Shown here: one piece after another, positions 40,593 to 51,044 of the stretch
How the letters are laid out: the number at the start of each line of letters is the position of its first letter
How positions within the stretch are numbered: the first letter of the stretch is position 1
NCBI GenBank assembly: GCA_017084465.1
Contig: CP070896.1
Span: forward strand, 5,569,036-5,633,035
Direction of reading: 5' to 3'
DNA length: 64,000 bases
DNA from: Lacrimispora xylanisolvens
Lineage (GTDB): Bacteria > Bacillota > Clostridia > Lachnospirales > Lachnospiraceae
Position numbers and translations under genes: made by a program
The notes under the pieces: generated by a model
What the model saw: only the letters and a program-made list of their open reading frames with translations
The model's database searches: none
Told to the model about the DNA's origin: nothing

Positions 40593-42650
40593 ATGTCTAA
40601 ATCGTTATACATTGCAGAAAAACCAAGTGTGGCTCAGGAGTTCGCAAATGCGCTTAAAATCAACGCAAAACGCAGCAACGGATACATAGAAGCAGATCAG
40701 GTGATTATTACCTGGTGCGTGGGACATCTGGTTACGATGAGCTATCCGGAAAGCTATGATCCCAGATATAAGCGATGGAGCTTAGCCACCCTGCCGTTTC
40801 TTCCAAAAGAATTTAAATATGAAGTAATTCCAAGTGCAGCCAGACAGTTTGAAGTTGTGAGCAGTCTGCTAAACCGACCTGACGTGGATACAATCTATGT
40901 TTGTACTGACTCCGGAAGAGAAGGAGAATACATATACAGGCTGGTTGCCCAGATGGCGGGGGTGAATGATAAAAAGCAGAAGAGAGTCTGGATTGATTCC
41001 CAAACAGAAGAGGAAATTTTAAGAGGCATACGGGAAGCAAAAGACGAAGCGGAATATGATAATCTTTCGGCTTCCGCGTATCTGCGTGCAAAAGAAGATT
41101 ATCTCATGGGAATTAATTTTTCCCGTTTGCTTACACTAAGATACGGACAGAATATTTCAAATTATTTAAAGAGCGGGAAGAATACTGTTATTTCCGTTGG
41201 CCGGGTCATGACCTGTGTAATGGGAATGGTGGTGCGGAGAGAACGGGAGGTCAGGGACTTTGTAAAGACGCCGTTTTACCGCGTTATCGGTACATTTACC
41301 AGAGAAGATCTGGATTTTGACGGTGAATGGAAAAGCGCTCCGGGGTCTAAGTTTTATGAGTCGCCATACCTCTATAAAGAGAATGGATTTAAAGAAAGAA
41401 AGCATGCCGAGGAGCTGATAGGGATACTTTCTGCATCAGATCCCATGGAAGCAGTTGTTGCATCAATTGAGAAAAAGAAGGAAACAAAGAATCCGCCGCT
41501 GCTTTACAATCTGGCTGAACTTCAAAACGACTGTTCTAAGATGTTTAAGATCAGTCCTGATGAGACTCTAAAGGTGGTTCAGGAGCTTTATGAGAAGAAG
41601 ATGGTCACTTACCCCAGAACAGATGCCAGAGTTCTTTCCACTGCAGTAGCAAAGGAAATCTATAAGAACATCAGTGGTCTGAAAGGTTTTGAGCCTTTAA
41701 AGGACGCGGCAGAGGAAGTATTAAACAGAGGATCCTACAAATCAATTGATAAAACAAGATATGTCAATGATAAGCAGATTACGGACCATTATGCCATTGT
41801 ACCCACTGGTCAGGGTCTTTCCTCCTTAAGAGGCTTAACGCCCCTTGCGTCTAAGGTTTATGAAGTGGTTGCAAGAAGGTTTTTTAAGTATTTTCTATCC
41901 GCCGGCCATTTATCAAAAGTATGCGCTTGAACTGGTTGCAGAAAAAGAGCACTTTTTTTCCAACTTCAGGGTAATGCTGGAAGAGGGGTATTTAAAAGTG
42001 GCAGATGTATCCGGCAACAGGAAAAAAGCAGAAGAAAAGACGGAAGAACCTCTCCCTGACAGTGAAAATCAGGATGAGAATAATTCTGAAACATCACAGA
42101 AGCAAATGGACAATCCAGCTTTTATTGCCATGCTTGGTTCATTGAAAAAGGGAATGCAGCTGCCTGTTAAAAAGCTGATTATCAAAGAAGGTGAGACTTC
42201 TCCGCCAAAGCGCTATACATCAGGATCCATGATTCTTGCTATGGAGAATGCGGGTCAGTTAATTGAAGATGAAGAACTCCGTGCCCAGATTAAGGGTAGT
42301 GGTATTGGAACCAGTGCCACAAGAGCAGAGATATTAAAAAAGCTTTTTAATATAGAATATCTCTCTCTTTAAATACGAAGACCCAGGTGATTGTGCCTAC
42401 GCTGTTAGGAGAGATGATCTATGATGTAGTGAATGCCTCCATAAAACAGCTGCTTAATCCGGAACTGACAGCCAGCTGGGAAAAGGGATTAACTTATGTC
42501 TCAGAGGGAAGCATAACCTCAGAAGAATATATGCAGAAACTGGAGAATTTTGTTGCCGGACGTACCGCTTGGGTACTGAAGCTGAATAATCATTATGATT
42601 TACGTAATGTATTTGATGCTGCGGCAGCTAATTATAAAAAACAAAAATAG
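40593..42650 (+). CDS. topB: DNA topoisomerase III
   Basis: A type IA enzyme that relaxes and decatenates DNA, often with a RecQ helicase. The TOPRIM domain starts KSLYIAEKPSVAQEF and has DSGREGEYIYR; the catalytic Tyr is in MVTYPRTDARVLS near residue 336. The full span is about 686 codons, normal for TopB. Indels near 41870-41890 (T-run) and 42355-42385 leave three frame segments that join into one continuous protein. A second acidic insertion (EEKTEEPLPDSENQDEN) near residue 485 is a lineage-specific linker. ATG has AGGGAG upstream. Confidence 0.92.
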
Positions 42651-42662
42651 GAGATTATTAAC

Positions 42663-43346
42663 ATGAAAAAAGAAGATATGACAAACCAGGACTTATTTGA
42701 TACCAATCATACAGTGGCCAAATTATTGTTTGAACAGACCACCTATCCGTGGGAAATTCTTCCTAAGATCAGCGAGTTTATCGTTTCTCTTGGAGAGCGT
42801 CTTCCAAAAGACGAATATGTTCATGTAGGAAAAGCAGTATGGATTCATAAGTCTGTAAATCTTCCGCCAACAGCTTGTATGGGCGAGCATGTAATTATCT
42901 GCAAGAATGCACAGATCCGTCATTGCGCATTTATCAGAGGCAACGCAATTATTGGTGAAGGTGCAGTAGTTGGAAACTCCTCAGAAGTTAAGAATTCCAT
43001 TCTTTTTGATGGCGTACAGGTTCCTCACTTCAACTATGTTGGAGATTCCATTTTAGGATATAAGTCCCATATGGGTGCTTCCTCCATTGCTTCTAATGTA
43101 AAAACAGATAAATCTCTTGTTACCGTACATGCAGAAGATGGAGATATTGAAACAGGACTTAAGAAGTTTGGTGCCATCCTTGGAGATTACGCAGAAATCG
43201 GCTGCGGTGCTATTTTAAATCCTGGTACAGTAATCGGACCAAAAGCAGATATCTATCCGCTTTCCTGCGTAAGAGGCTGTGTAGAGGGTAATTCCATCTA
43301 CAAAAAGCAGGGAGAAATCGTAGAAAAGAAAATTACTGAGGAATAA
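42663..43346 (+). CDS. Hexapeptide-repeat (left-handed beta-helix) transferase-like protein
   Basis: 227 intact residues. An N-terminal helical part (DLFDTNHTVAKLLFEQ) is followed by hexapeptide repeats (VHVGKAVWIHKSV, CMGEHVIICKNAQIRHCAFI, GNAIIGEGAVVG) and, near the C-terminus, ILGDYAEIGCGAILNPGTVIG. It resembles the C-terminal acyltransferase half of GlmU without the pyrophosphorylase half; such proteins are often called UDP-GlcNAc pyrophosphorylase-related. Donor and acceptor are unknown. It has a clean GGAGA site and directly follows topB. Confidence 0.82.
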   Translation: MKKEDMTNQDLFDTNHTVAKLLFEQTTYPWEILPKISEFIVSLGERLPKDEYVHVGKAVWIHKSVNLPPTACMGEHVIICKNAQIRHCAFIRGNAIIGEGAVVGNSSEVKNSILFDGVQVPHFNYVGDSILGYKSHMGASSIASNVKTDKSLVTVHAEDGDIETGLKKFGAILGDYAEIGCGAILNPGTVIGPKADIYPLSCVRGCVEGNSIYKKQGEIVEKKITEE

Positions 43347-43353
43347 ATAAAAC

Positions 43354-44681
43354 ATGAGCGAAAGTAAACATGCCCAGGCAGGAAATGGAAAATTCGGTTC
43401 AAGAATTGGATTCATTCTGGCTTCTGTTGGTTCCGCAGTTGGTATGGGAAACATCTGGATGTTTCCCTATCGGCTGGGACAATATGGAGGAGCTGCTTAC
43501 TGGTGTATTTTGGTTTTGTATTTTTATTTGGTCTGGTTGGCTTGTCCGGAGAGTTTGCTTTTGGCAGGCTCACCGGCACTGGCCCCATTGGCTCCTATGA
43601 TTATGCTCTTAAGACGAGAGGGAAAAAAGGCGGTTCCTTTCTGGGTGCCATCCCTTTGATTGGTTCCTTTGGTATTGCCATTGGTTATGCCATAATCGTA
43701 GGCTGGGTGTTAAGGTATTTATGGGGATCATTATCCGGTGTCATGATGAAGGGGGAAGCTTCAGAATATTTTTCCCAGGCAACTGGTCATTTTGGCAGCG
43801 TTCCGTGGCATCTGCTTGTAGTTATCATGACGGTAGCTATATTAGCAGGCGGTGTATTAAAAGGCATTGAAAAAGTAAATGCAATCATGATGCCTGCTTT
43901 TTTTATTTTGTTTTTACTGATTGCGATCCGGGTGTTTTTCCTTCCCGGGGCTTTTGAGGGATATAAATATCTGCTGGTACCAAGGTGGGAGCTTTTGCTA
44001 AAACCGGAAACGTGGGTTATGGCTATGGGACAGGCTTTCTTTTCCCTATCCATTACTGGCTCAGGAATGGTTATTTACGGAAGCTATCTGGATAAGAAAG
44101 AGGATATACCAAAAGCAGCGGTTACCACTGCTTTGCTGGATACCATAGCAGCTCTTTTAGCTGGTTTTGCTATTATTCCTGCTGTATTTGCATTTCAGAT
44201 GGATCCGGCCAGCGGACCACCTCTGATGTTCATAACCTTGCCTAAAGTGTTTGAACAGATTCCAGCGGGCAGAGTCATTGCGACATTGTTTTTCCTTTCC
44301 GTATTATTTGCGGGAGTGACCTCTCTGGTTAACATGTTTGAAGTCTGCTCAGAAGCGATTCAGACACATCTGCATTTCCCCAGAAAAGCAGCAGTTGCAT
44401 TTGTGGGCGCAGTTGTTTTTATTATCGGCCTTTTCATTGAATATGAGCCATATATGGGCGCTTGGATGGATTATATTACGATCTACGTGGTTCCATTTGG
44501 AGCAGTACTATGTGCAGTGATAATTTACTGGGTGCTCAAAGATGAGAAGATCATGGATGAGTTAAATAAAGGACGTAATAAACCACTAGGTAATTATTTT
44601 GTTTTTACTGCAAAATACATTTATGTCTCCCTTGCATTACTTGTATTCATATTAAGTATTGTATACAAAGGGATCGGTTGA
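43354..44681 (+). CDS. Sodium-dependent transporter, NSS family
   Basis: A LeuT-fold transporter of about 442 codons that imports an amino acid or amine with Na+. The first helix carries the family signature GSRIGFILASVGSAVGMGNIW followed by FPYRLGQYGG; about twelve helices in total. One indel near 43510-43530 (TTTTGG/TATTTTTATTTGG stretch) divides it into two overlapping frame segments. It is convergent with upp through a shared terminator. The substrate is not predictable. Confidence 0.88.
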
Positions 44682-44694
44682 TCCTGTATTACAT

Positions 44695-44748
44695 AAAAAA
44701 AACCTGTATTTTCATGCCTTGTTTCAGGCGGAAAATACAGGTTTTTTC
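44695..44748. terminator. Bidirectional terminator between the NSS gene and upp
   Basis: AACCTGTATTTTC and GAAAATACAGGTT pair perfectly over 13 bp, with an inner GCCT/AGGC stem, and A- and T-runs at the two ends. It ends both converging transcripts. Confidence 0.92.
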
Positions 44749-44755
44749 ATATTTA

Positions 44756-45397
44756 TTATTTTGTACCGAATATACGGTCGCCAGCGTCGCCAAGACCTGG
44801 GCAGATATATGCATTTTCATTTAACTGACGATCTAAATGTCCTACATAGATCTGGATATCCGGATGTGCTTCATGAAGTCGTTTTAAACCTTCTGGAGCA
44901 GCAATGATGGCCATGAACTTAATGTGCTTTCCGCCGTACTGCTTAATAAAATCAACGGCTGCAGTTGCAGAACCGCCGGTAGCAAGCATGGGGTCGGTAA
45001 CAACAATGGTTCTCTGCTCAATCGGGCTTGGAAGTTTGCAGTAATATTCATGAGGCTCATGAGTTTTTTCATCACGATATAAACCGATATGTCCTACCTT
45101 GGCAGACGGTACAAGAGCCAGGATTCCGTTAACCATACCAAGACCTGCTCTGAGGATGGGAACAACTGCCATTTTTTTACCGGCAATCATGGGAGTCATA
45201 CAGGTCTCAATTGGGGTTTCAACCTCCACATCCTGTAAAGGAAGATCCCTTAATGCTTCAAATCCCATCAGCATGGCAATTTCTTCTATAAGCGCACGGA
45301 ATTCATTAGTTCCCGTTCTCTTGTCTCGTAAGATTGAAATTTTGTGCTGAATCAGCGGGTGGGTAAAAACAGTTACATTGTCCATTTGTAAATCCAT
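44756..45397 (-). CDS. upp: Uracil phosphoribosyltransferase
   Basis: Converts uracil and PRPP to UMP in pyrimidine salvage. 213 residues, intact. Marks: the N-terminal HPLIQHKISILRDKRT, the PRPP loop region VVTDPMLATGGSATAAVDFI (near 129-148) and the uracil-binding C-terminal CPGLGDAGDRIFGTK. It lies 18 bases after the uracil permease, forming an import-and-salvage operon. Confidence 0.96.
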   Translation of the reverse strand: MDLQMDNVTVFTHPLIQHKISILRDKRTGTNEFRALIEEIAMLMGFEALRDLPLQDVEVETPIETCMTPMIAGKKMAVVPILRAGLGMVNGILALVPSAKVGHIGLYRDEKTHEPHEYYCKLPSPIEQRTIVVTDPMLATGGSATAAVDFIKQYGGKHIKFMAIIAAPEGLKRLHEAHPDIQIYVGHLDRQLNENAYICPGLGDAGDRIFGTK

Positions 45398-45415
45398 AAT
45401 AGTATTAATCCTTTC

Positions 45416-46742
45416 TTAATCTCTTGCTGTATCAGGGGTTTCAGGCAGTATCAGGTTCATAAAGACACCTATGATAACAGCGATGAAAAGACCTGAAATG
45501 TTTAATGTTACAGAACCGATATTTACGTTAAGCCCTCCAAGCTGGGCAAGTCCAAGTCCGAATACCAGGATCAGACCAACGATAGTTAAGTTTCTGCTGT
45601 GTGTGAAATCCAGGTTAGACTCTGCCAGAGAGCGTATACCCACAGCGGCAATCATACCAAACAGCATGATCTCCACACCACCTTTTACAGGACCCGGAAT
45701 AGTCTGAAGAATTGCACCGACTTTTCCAAAAAGACCCAGAATGATTGCAAAAACAGCTGTCACACGAAGAAGTTTGGGGTTATAGTTTTTAGTCGTTGCC
45801 AGAACACCTGTATTCTCTGAATAAGTAGTGTTGGCAGGTCCGCCAAGTAATCCTGCAAGCAGAGTGGCAATACCATCACCCATTAAAGTGCGGTGAAGTC
45901 CCGGATCCTTAAGAAAATCTTTGCCTACAACGGTTCCGTTTGTGGTGATGTCACCAATGTGCTCCATGAAAGTAACGCAGGCAATGGGTGCGATGGAAAG
46001 AATAGCACCTAAGCTGAACTTTGGAACAGACATAAAGGTTACGCCGTTGAGATCCTTTGTTACAAACGGGATATTAATCCATGATGCAGCTGAAATGGCT
46101 GAATAATCCATATGGAAGATTCCCAATGCCCCTAATACGATGCAAAGGATATAACCAGCTGCGATTCCGATCAGGATCGGTACCAGCTTGAAAAATCCAT
46201 GGGCAAAAATGGAACAGAGAATAACAACGAATAATGTGAAAATCGCTATTCCCAGATTCAGCGCGATAGCAGGTGTTACACCGTCAGCCAGACTTAAATT
46301 ACCGGTTGCATCACTGAGTGCCGTGCCGGCCAGGTTAATTCCGATGACTACAATTACAGGACCGGTCACAACGGGAGGGAAAATCTTTTTTGATTTTCTC
46401 AGCGCCGATGATGAATGCAATGTATGCAAAGATCAAGTACACCAGACCGGCAAAAATAATTCCACCCTGTACTAAAGGTACGTTCTCAGGGATCACGGTT
46501 CCTTCCGGTCGGATAATTGCGGTAACCGCGGCCAGAAAAGCAAAGGATGAACCGAGAAACACAGGAACCTTAAATTTAGTACAGCAGTGGAATATTAAGG
46601 TGCCAACGCCTGCAGAGAATAATGCCAGCGATGGATTGAGACCTGTCAGTAAGGGTACCAGCACAGTTGCGCCAAACATGGCGAAAAGATGCTGAATGCT
46701 GAGCAGATAGTCTCGGGTTGTCAGTTTTGCGTTGTTACTCAT
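45416..46742 (-). CDS. uraA: Uracil permease (NCS2 family)
   Basis: A uracil:proton symporter of about 442 codons with 14 helices. The start at 46742 gives MSNNAKLTTRDYLLSIQHLFAMFG, the family N-terminus; the earlier in-frame ATG at 46805 overlaps the promoter. Further marks are SIAPIACVTFMEHIGD (substrate Glu) and LLGGPANTTYSENTG. A T6 run near 46386-46391 breaks the frame (the join reads KKIFPPVV). It precedes upp in the same transcript. The leader is only about 30 bases, so no room for a PyrR attenuator. Confidence 0.93.
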
Positions 46743-46776
46743 GAGAATACCCCGTTTCTTTTTATTTTTCCGTCCT

Positions 46777-46805
46777 ATTTTATCAGAGAAAGGGATAAAT
46801 GGCAA
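46777..46805 (-). promoter_or_regulatory. Promoter of uraA-upp
   Basis: On the minus strand TTGCCA, a 17-base spacer and TAAAAT. Confidence 0.75.
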
Positions 46806-46814
46806 CTCTTTTTG

Positions 46815-47613
46815 TTATTTTGTCTCAGGAGTATATTCAATTAACGCAAAATCCCCCAAAGCATGAGCGACAGGTATGGAGACGATAATGACCCCCTGAT
46901 CCTCATAACTAAAGGATTCCGGAAATTCTGTGGCTCCTTTTTCCAGCTGTTCTGATGAAAAATCTGCATTTTGAAAAATGTCGGTATATGTCTGTTCATC
47001 CATGTCAGTCCGTGCGCTCATCAAAGCTTCTTTAAGCTCGGGAGAAGTGTTGTAAAACTTACACTGATCAGACAGCACATACTGAGCCAGCAGTTTTGGA
47101 TCCACGTAATCCCTCAGCCTGATGTTCTTCCCGGTCTTTAAGTCAATGACGCTGGTGTAATAAACATTGGTGGGATGTGCAGCCCCCCTCAGAAGAAAGC
47201 ATGCCTGTATAGGCAACGCTGATTCTGTTCCTGTCAGATGAAATGATGTCAGCACTGACAGTAAGAGTATCCTTTGATGGATCAATGGAATAAGCATTGA
47301 TTATTTCCAGCGCATTCTCTTTTAACCGATTGTTGACGGCTTCTAATTTCGATTCATCTGCTAATTCTTTAAGAACCGGATATTCAATGGTCACCTTGTC
47401 ATTCTTATAAACGTATATCGAAGTGGTTATTTTTGATTTGGGATCTGTGCTTATACTGCCGGAACTTTCGGATTCATTCTGAACTTCTATTACAGACGTT
47501 TCTGCGGGGGCAGTTGTTTCTTTGATATTTGCTGTCTGAATGTCTGACAAATCTGGTTTTACATAATTTCGGTGACCGCAGCCATTAAGAGACAGAGATA
47601 GAAGCGCAGCCAT
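46815..47613 (-). CDS. DUF4163/DUF3298 (RsiV-like) lipoprotein
   Basis: A surface lipoprotein: hydrophobic MAALLSLSLNGC with the lipobox LNGC, a Ser/Thr/Glu-rich linker, then the PdaC-type DUF4163 (VTIEYPVLKELADESK) and the DUF3298 domain (VIDLKTGKNIRLRDYV, GDFALIEYTPETK). These domains bind lysozyme or cell-wall ligands in RsiV but many are uncharacterised. A C6 run near 47185 breaks the frame. The ATG at 47613 gives an N-terminus without positive charges and sits far from the GAGGTG site, so the real start is probably upstream, hidden by a T-run indel near 47620. No sigma factor is adjacent. Confidence 0.8.
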
Positions 47614-47754
47614 GAAAAAAATATGACGTTTCGTAAAATCACCTCGGATCTGATTTATTTTTTCTGAAGTTAGTATATCATAATACCATCTGGTTTTCCT
47701 AGAATATTATGTAAAATTAAGGGAATTGTAGGAAAAATATGAGGACATAGAGAA

Positions 47755-47796
47755 AAGACTCCCCAAAGCCAGAATAAATCCGCTTTGGGAAGTCTT
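47755..47796 (-). terminator. Terminator of tRNA-Leu
   Basis: On the minus strand AAGACTTCCCAAAGC and GCTTTGGGGAGTCTT form a 15-bp stem with one G-T pair, followed by TTTTCT. Confidence 0.88.
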
Positions 47797-47816
47797 GCTC
47801 CCTGCCAAGGGTGTAG

Positions 47817-47899
47817 TGCCGGCAGTGGGACTTGAACCCACACGATGTTGCCATCAACGGATTTTGAGTCCGCCTCGTCTGCCATTCCGACATGCCGGC
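47817..47899 (-). tRNA. tRNA-Leu (anticodon CAA)
   Basis: The minus strand gives an 83-base type II tRNA: acceptor GCCGGCA/TGCCGGC, D-loop with AATGGCAGAC, anticodon stem around CTCAAAA, a long variable arm (GTTGATGGCAAC) and T-arm GTGGGTTCAAGTCCCAC. The anticodon CAA reads TTG. CCA is not encoded. Confidence 0.95.
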
Positions 47900-47919
47900 T
47901 TGCACTTACAACGTTCATT

Positions 47920-47948
47920 ATTCTATCACAGGATTTTCCATTTGGCAA
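47920..47948 (-). promoter_or_regulatory. Promoter of tRNA-Leu
   Basis: On the minus strand TTGCCA, a 17-base spacer and TAGAAT. The -35 box touches the first base of the 32-bp direct repeat. Confidence 0.78.
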
Positions 47949-47979
47949 GTATTTAAATTGAAAATCAACAAAATATATT
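47948..47979 (+). repeat. 32-bp direct repeat, left copy
   Basis: AGTATTTAAATTGAAAATCA, then AC, then AAAATATATT. The right copy at 53314-53345 differs only in the central dinucleotide (GT). The two copies lie in the same orientation and bracket the five-gene sugar-nucleotide cluster. This copy sits just upstream of the tRNA-Leu promoter. Confidence 0.9.
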
Positions 47980-47994
47980 CCCGGCAACGGGAAT
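47977..47994 (-). terminator. Probable terminator of the cap-like cluster
   Basis: On the minus strand ATTCCCG, a four-base loop and CGGGAAT form a perfect 7-bp stem followed by ATATTTTGTTGATTTT. A second possible stem, TTCTCCCTG/CAGGGAGAA at 48012-48065, lies between it and the last gene. Confidence 0.65.
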
Positions 47995-48072
47995 GCAGGC
48001 TGTGAAAGTATTCTCCCTGTCTGTGGAATTGGAGTAATTGAGTATGAAAGTATCAGGCAGGGAGAAGAGAGG

Positions 48073-49065
48073 TTATAAAATTTTTTTATACTGTTCAATA
48101 ATATACTCGGCCCTCTGTTTGTAGGTATGGTTCTGTACGCTCAGTGCCGCATTTTTTCGTACGTTCATCCATTCATCTTTGTTATTCTTATAGTATTCTA
48201 CCAGTTCCTTGGTCTGTTCGGGGGAAGAGGACACAATAAGATCACGTCCCGGAGTAAACAGCTTTCTGATCTCAGCATTGTCGGATGACAGAACAAAACC
48301 GCCGGAACCCAGTATCTCAAAGGTTCGCTTGGTTATGGTCTGCTGGTGATTTTGTGTTACAAGATTGATAAAACTGCTGTTATATGCTGCGCAGGTGCGG
48401 TCATAGGCCATACCCCCACGATAATATATCTGAGTCGTATCTATAGCTAATATTTTTTTGATAAGGGGCAAATAGCCCGGGTCTCCGTAAAGCTGTATCT
48501 GGTATCCGTTTTCCAGAAGGGGTTTTAAGAGTATCTGCAGTGATTTATAGCGGTAGTGTTCCGGATGGAACGGGTATATCATTGCGTAAGAATTGCCGAT
48601 CAAATTAATATATTCTTCTTTTGTATTAAGGCCTTCCATTGGATGATGAACGGCCGGACAGTAGGCGTAATACATCATCTCGCAGGGGAACCCCTTTTTA
48701 ATAATAAACTGGCGCATTTCCGGACACATAGTAAGCACCAGATCAGGTTTCGATGCATAGATGATATCCATTTCAATACCGTCTCCTGTTTTTGAAAGGA
48801 AATAGGTACTGGATATGCCATCGGTGTCCCAGTGGATATGCTTCAGAGACTTAGGACGGTTATTTCCTAGAAATGACATGACATCATGCTTAAGTTCCAG
48901 AGGTGCCCCCAAAGTGATAATGAGGTCAGCGTCACAATTTGTTAAAATCTGATCCATCTGATTCACAGTGGTAGCCGTGATGACGGAGGCTTCGCAGCCT
49001 GCCTGCTTAAATCCCCACTGCATATCATATGAAAATAGTCTGTTTCCAAGAATGAGTACTTTCAT
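48073..49065 (-). CDS. CgeB-like glycosyltransferase
   Basis: 330 intact residues with a GT-B arrangement. The C-terminal half has the pattern of the CgeB/Glyco_trans_1_2 family: KRTFEILGSGGFVLSSDNAEI, GRDLIVSSSPEQ and YKQRAEYIIEQYK. The N-terminal half begins MKVLILGNRLFSYDMQWGFK. CgeB proteins glycosylate spore-surface or envelope proteins in Firmicutes; the acceptor here is unknown. It is the last gene of the minus-strand cluster and starts directly at the stop of the preceding gene. Confidence 0.82.
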   Translation of the reverse strand: MKVLILGNRLFSYDMQWGFKQAGCEASVITATTVNQMDQILTNCDADLIITLGAPLELKHDVMSFLGNNRPKSLKHIHWDTDGISSTYFLSKTGDGIEMDIIYASKPDLVLTMCPEMRQFIIKKGFPCEMMYYAYCPAVHHPMEGLNTKEEYINLIGNSYAMIYPFHPEHYRYKSLQILLKPLLENGYQIQLYGDPGYLPLIKKILAIDTTQIYYRGGMAYDRTCAAYNSSFINLVTQNHQQTITKRTFEILGSGGFVLSSDNAEIRKLFTPGRDLIVSSSPEQTKELVEYYKNNKDEWMNVRKNAALSVQNHTYKQRAEYIIEQYKKIL

Positions 49066-49899
49066 TTATTTATTCATTCCTTCCTGATAACGGGTTAAAA
49101 AATATTGTTTGTGCCAGGGACTACCGTGCAATTCGCTTAAAGCTTTAAGTCCCATGGTGCCGTATTGCTTTACCAGGCCGTTGAAATTGTCTGCGGATTT
49201 ACCGCCTGCTGTCATCCTCTGACCGGCGATTTCGTGATATACCACGGAATTATAATTGACTTTTGGATACCAGCCCCGTTTAGTTCCATAATAGTAGTAG
49301 TAACCAAGAAGCATACTGTCATCTTCAAAGCATTGGCGTCCCTTTAAAAAAGCTGCGTTATAGCCGCCTGTTTTCTTAAGTATTTCAGAAACGTGAATAC
49401 AGGGGTTCGTAAATCCCTGAACCACGCTGTCTGTCCGAAGCCCCATAAGAAATTCGTCGTATTGTGTTAACTGATCAGGCAGAGTCGTATTTATATTTAA
49501 GAAGGGCATCGCCCCTTTTTTATCAACAATACCGCAGCTGACCAGAGGTTCCTCATTATTCTCAAGATAGGTGACCAGTGGGTCCTCCCAGTTTGGAGAG
49601 AAGATCATGTCTAAATGCAGTTCACTGATATATTGTGTATCCGGTATGTTCTTCCAAATGTATTCAAAGCATTTTTGCCGGCCAACTGTGGTACCTGCAT
49701 TCGTACCGTCCCCAATAATGTGACAATCAAGATTAAAAGTTTTTAAAAAATTATCCAGATTATTATTATCCAGGTTCCCCTGGTTATAGACGACGATTGT
49801 TTTATAGGTACTGTTTTCCAGAGATCTTAAACAGCTGACGGCTAATTTCATATCCTGTTCCTGCCTTAACATGAACAGCAGAGTGTGCACAAGACTCAT
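49066..49899 (-). CDS. GT-A glycosyltransferase-like protein (family 2 type)
   Basis: The start at 49899 (MSLVHTLLFMLRQEQDMK) follows GAGGTGG; a longer frame to 49932 overlaps the previous gene. The 277 residues have a GT2-like layout: IVVYNQGN, a SELHLDMIFSPNWED acidic motif (DxD-like position) and GGYNAAFLKGRQCFEDDSMLLGYYYYY near residue 205. It would transfer a sugar onto a growing glycan or a protein. It lies 11 bases after capG and directly before the CgeB-like gene. Confidence 0.75.
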   Translation of the reverse strand: MSLVHTLLFMLRQEQDMKLAVSCLRSLENSTYKTIVVYNQGNLDNNNLDNFLKTFNLDCHIIGDGTNAGTTVGRQKCFEYIWKNIPDTQYISELHLDMIFSPNWEDPLVTYLENNEEPLVSCGIVDKKGAMPFLNINTTLPDQLTQYDEFLMGLRTDSVVQGFTNPCIHVSEILKKTGGYNAAFLKGRQCFEDDSMLLGYYYYYGTKRGWYPKVNYNSVVYHEIAGQRMTAGGKSADNFNGLVKQYGTMGLKALSELHGSPWHKQYFLTRYQEGMNK

Positions 49900-49909
49900 T
49901 TCATCCACC

Positions 49910-51041
49910 TCATATATTCTTTTTCCATACATTCTGATTGATTATTTTGGTGTAGCTTTCAATAATTCTGACTACTTTGCAGGAAACGTTGGTATCTGTA
50001 TAATCAGGAACCAAAGCTATGGGTTCCTGATTTGCTTTCATGGATACGGACAACTCAAGTGCCTGCAAAATGTCTTTTTTCATTTGTTCCTCCAATGACC
50101 ACAGAACCCTTGTCAAGGGCTTCAGGTCTTTCCGTGGAAGTTCGAAGAAGTACTGCGGGAAAACCGAGAATCGCGCTTTCCTCGCAAAGGGTTCCGCTGT
50201 CAGATAATACACAAAATGAGCTCTTTTGCAGCCGGCAATAGTCGAGAAACCCGAAGGGCTCCATGCATTGTACAAGCGGATCGAAGACAAAGCCGTAATT
50301 GTCAATCCTTTTCTGGCTTCTTGGGTGCACAGAAAAGATCACAGGCATTCCATAGGTCTTTGCGGCGGCATTGACGGCCTGCATAAGTGAAATAAATGTG
50401 CCTTCCACATCTACGTTTTCTTCCCGGTGAGCGGATACGACTAAATATTGTTCCTGCTCCAGTCCAAGCCTGCTCAGTATGCTGCTTTCGTTGATTTTTT
50501 GCCTGTGGCTTTCAAGGACTTCAGTCATGGGAGAACCGGTAACAAAAATATGCTCTTTTGTAATGCCTTCAGAAAGGAGGTACCGCCTGGCATGTTCTGT
50601 ATATGCCAGGTTTATATCGGATACGTGATCCACGATCTTACGGTTGATTTCCTCCGGTACATTTAAGTCAAAGCACCTGTTTCCCGCTTCCATGTGAAAG
50701 ATGGGAATCTTTAAGCGTTTCGCGGAAATGACCGACAGTGCTGAATTGGTATCTCCCAGCACAAGCAGGGCATCAGGCTTTTCCTTTTGTAAAATGCGGT
50801 AGGTTTCTGCGATAATATTGCCCATAGTATCCCCAAGTGTTTCACCTGGGCATGAAAGGCTGTAATCCGGCGGACGGATCTCAAGATCATCAAAAAAAAC
50901 GTCATTTAGGGACTTTGCCCAATTCTGCCCTGTATGAACCAGAATATGGTCAAAATACCGGTCAAAAGCTTTGATGCAGGAGGACAGCCTGATAATTTCC
51001 GGTCTGGTTCCCAGTATGGTCATCAGTTTCAGTTTCTTCAT
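49910..51041 (-). CDS. capG: UDP-N-acetyl-L-talosamine/GlcNAc 2-epimerase, CapG/FnlC-like
   Basis: A non-hydrolysing 2-epimerase of the WecB fold, about 377 codons: LMTILGTRPEIIRLS, VLGDTNSALSV, FHMEAGNRCFD, PEEINRKIVDH, SAHREENVD and SDSGTLCEESAI. The 'AGNRCFDxxVPEE' wording is typical of CapG/FnlC rather than the WecB 'AGLRT' form. With capE and capF it completes UDP-GlcNAc to UDP-N-acetyl-L-fucosamine. A single extra A (T6 on the + strand at 50075-50080) breaks the frame; with five the sequence reads GGTNEKDILQALELS. Three bases separate it from capF. Confidence 0.87.
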
Positions 51042-51044
51042 CGC

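Noticed and set aside
46743..46814. PyrR or uracil-responsive attenuator ahead of uraA
   Set aside because: Only about 30 bases separate the likely transcription start from the start codon and no terminator hairpin is present.
47717..47905. Minus-strand open frame of 62 residues over tRNA-Leu
   Set aside because: It is a chance frame across the tRNA and its flanks, without family resemblance or ribosome site.
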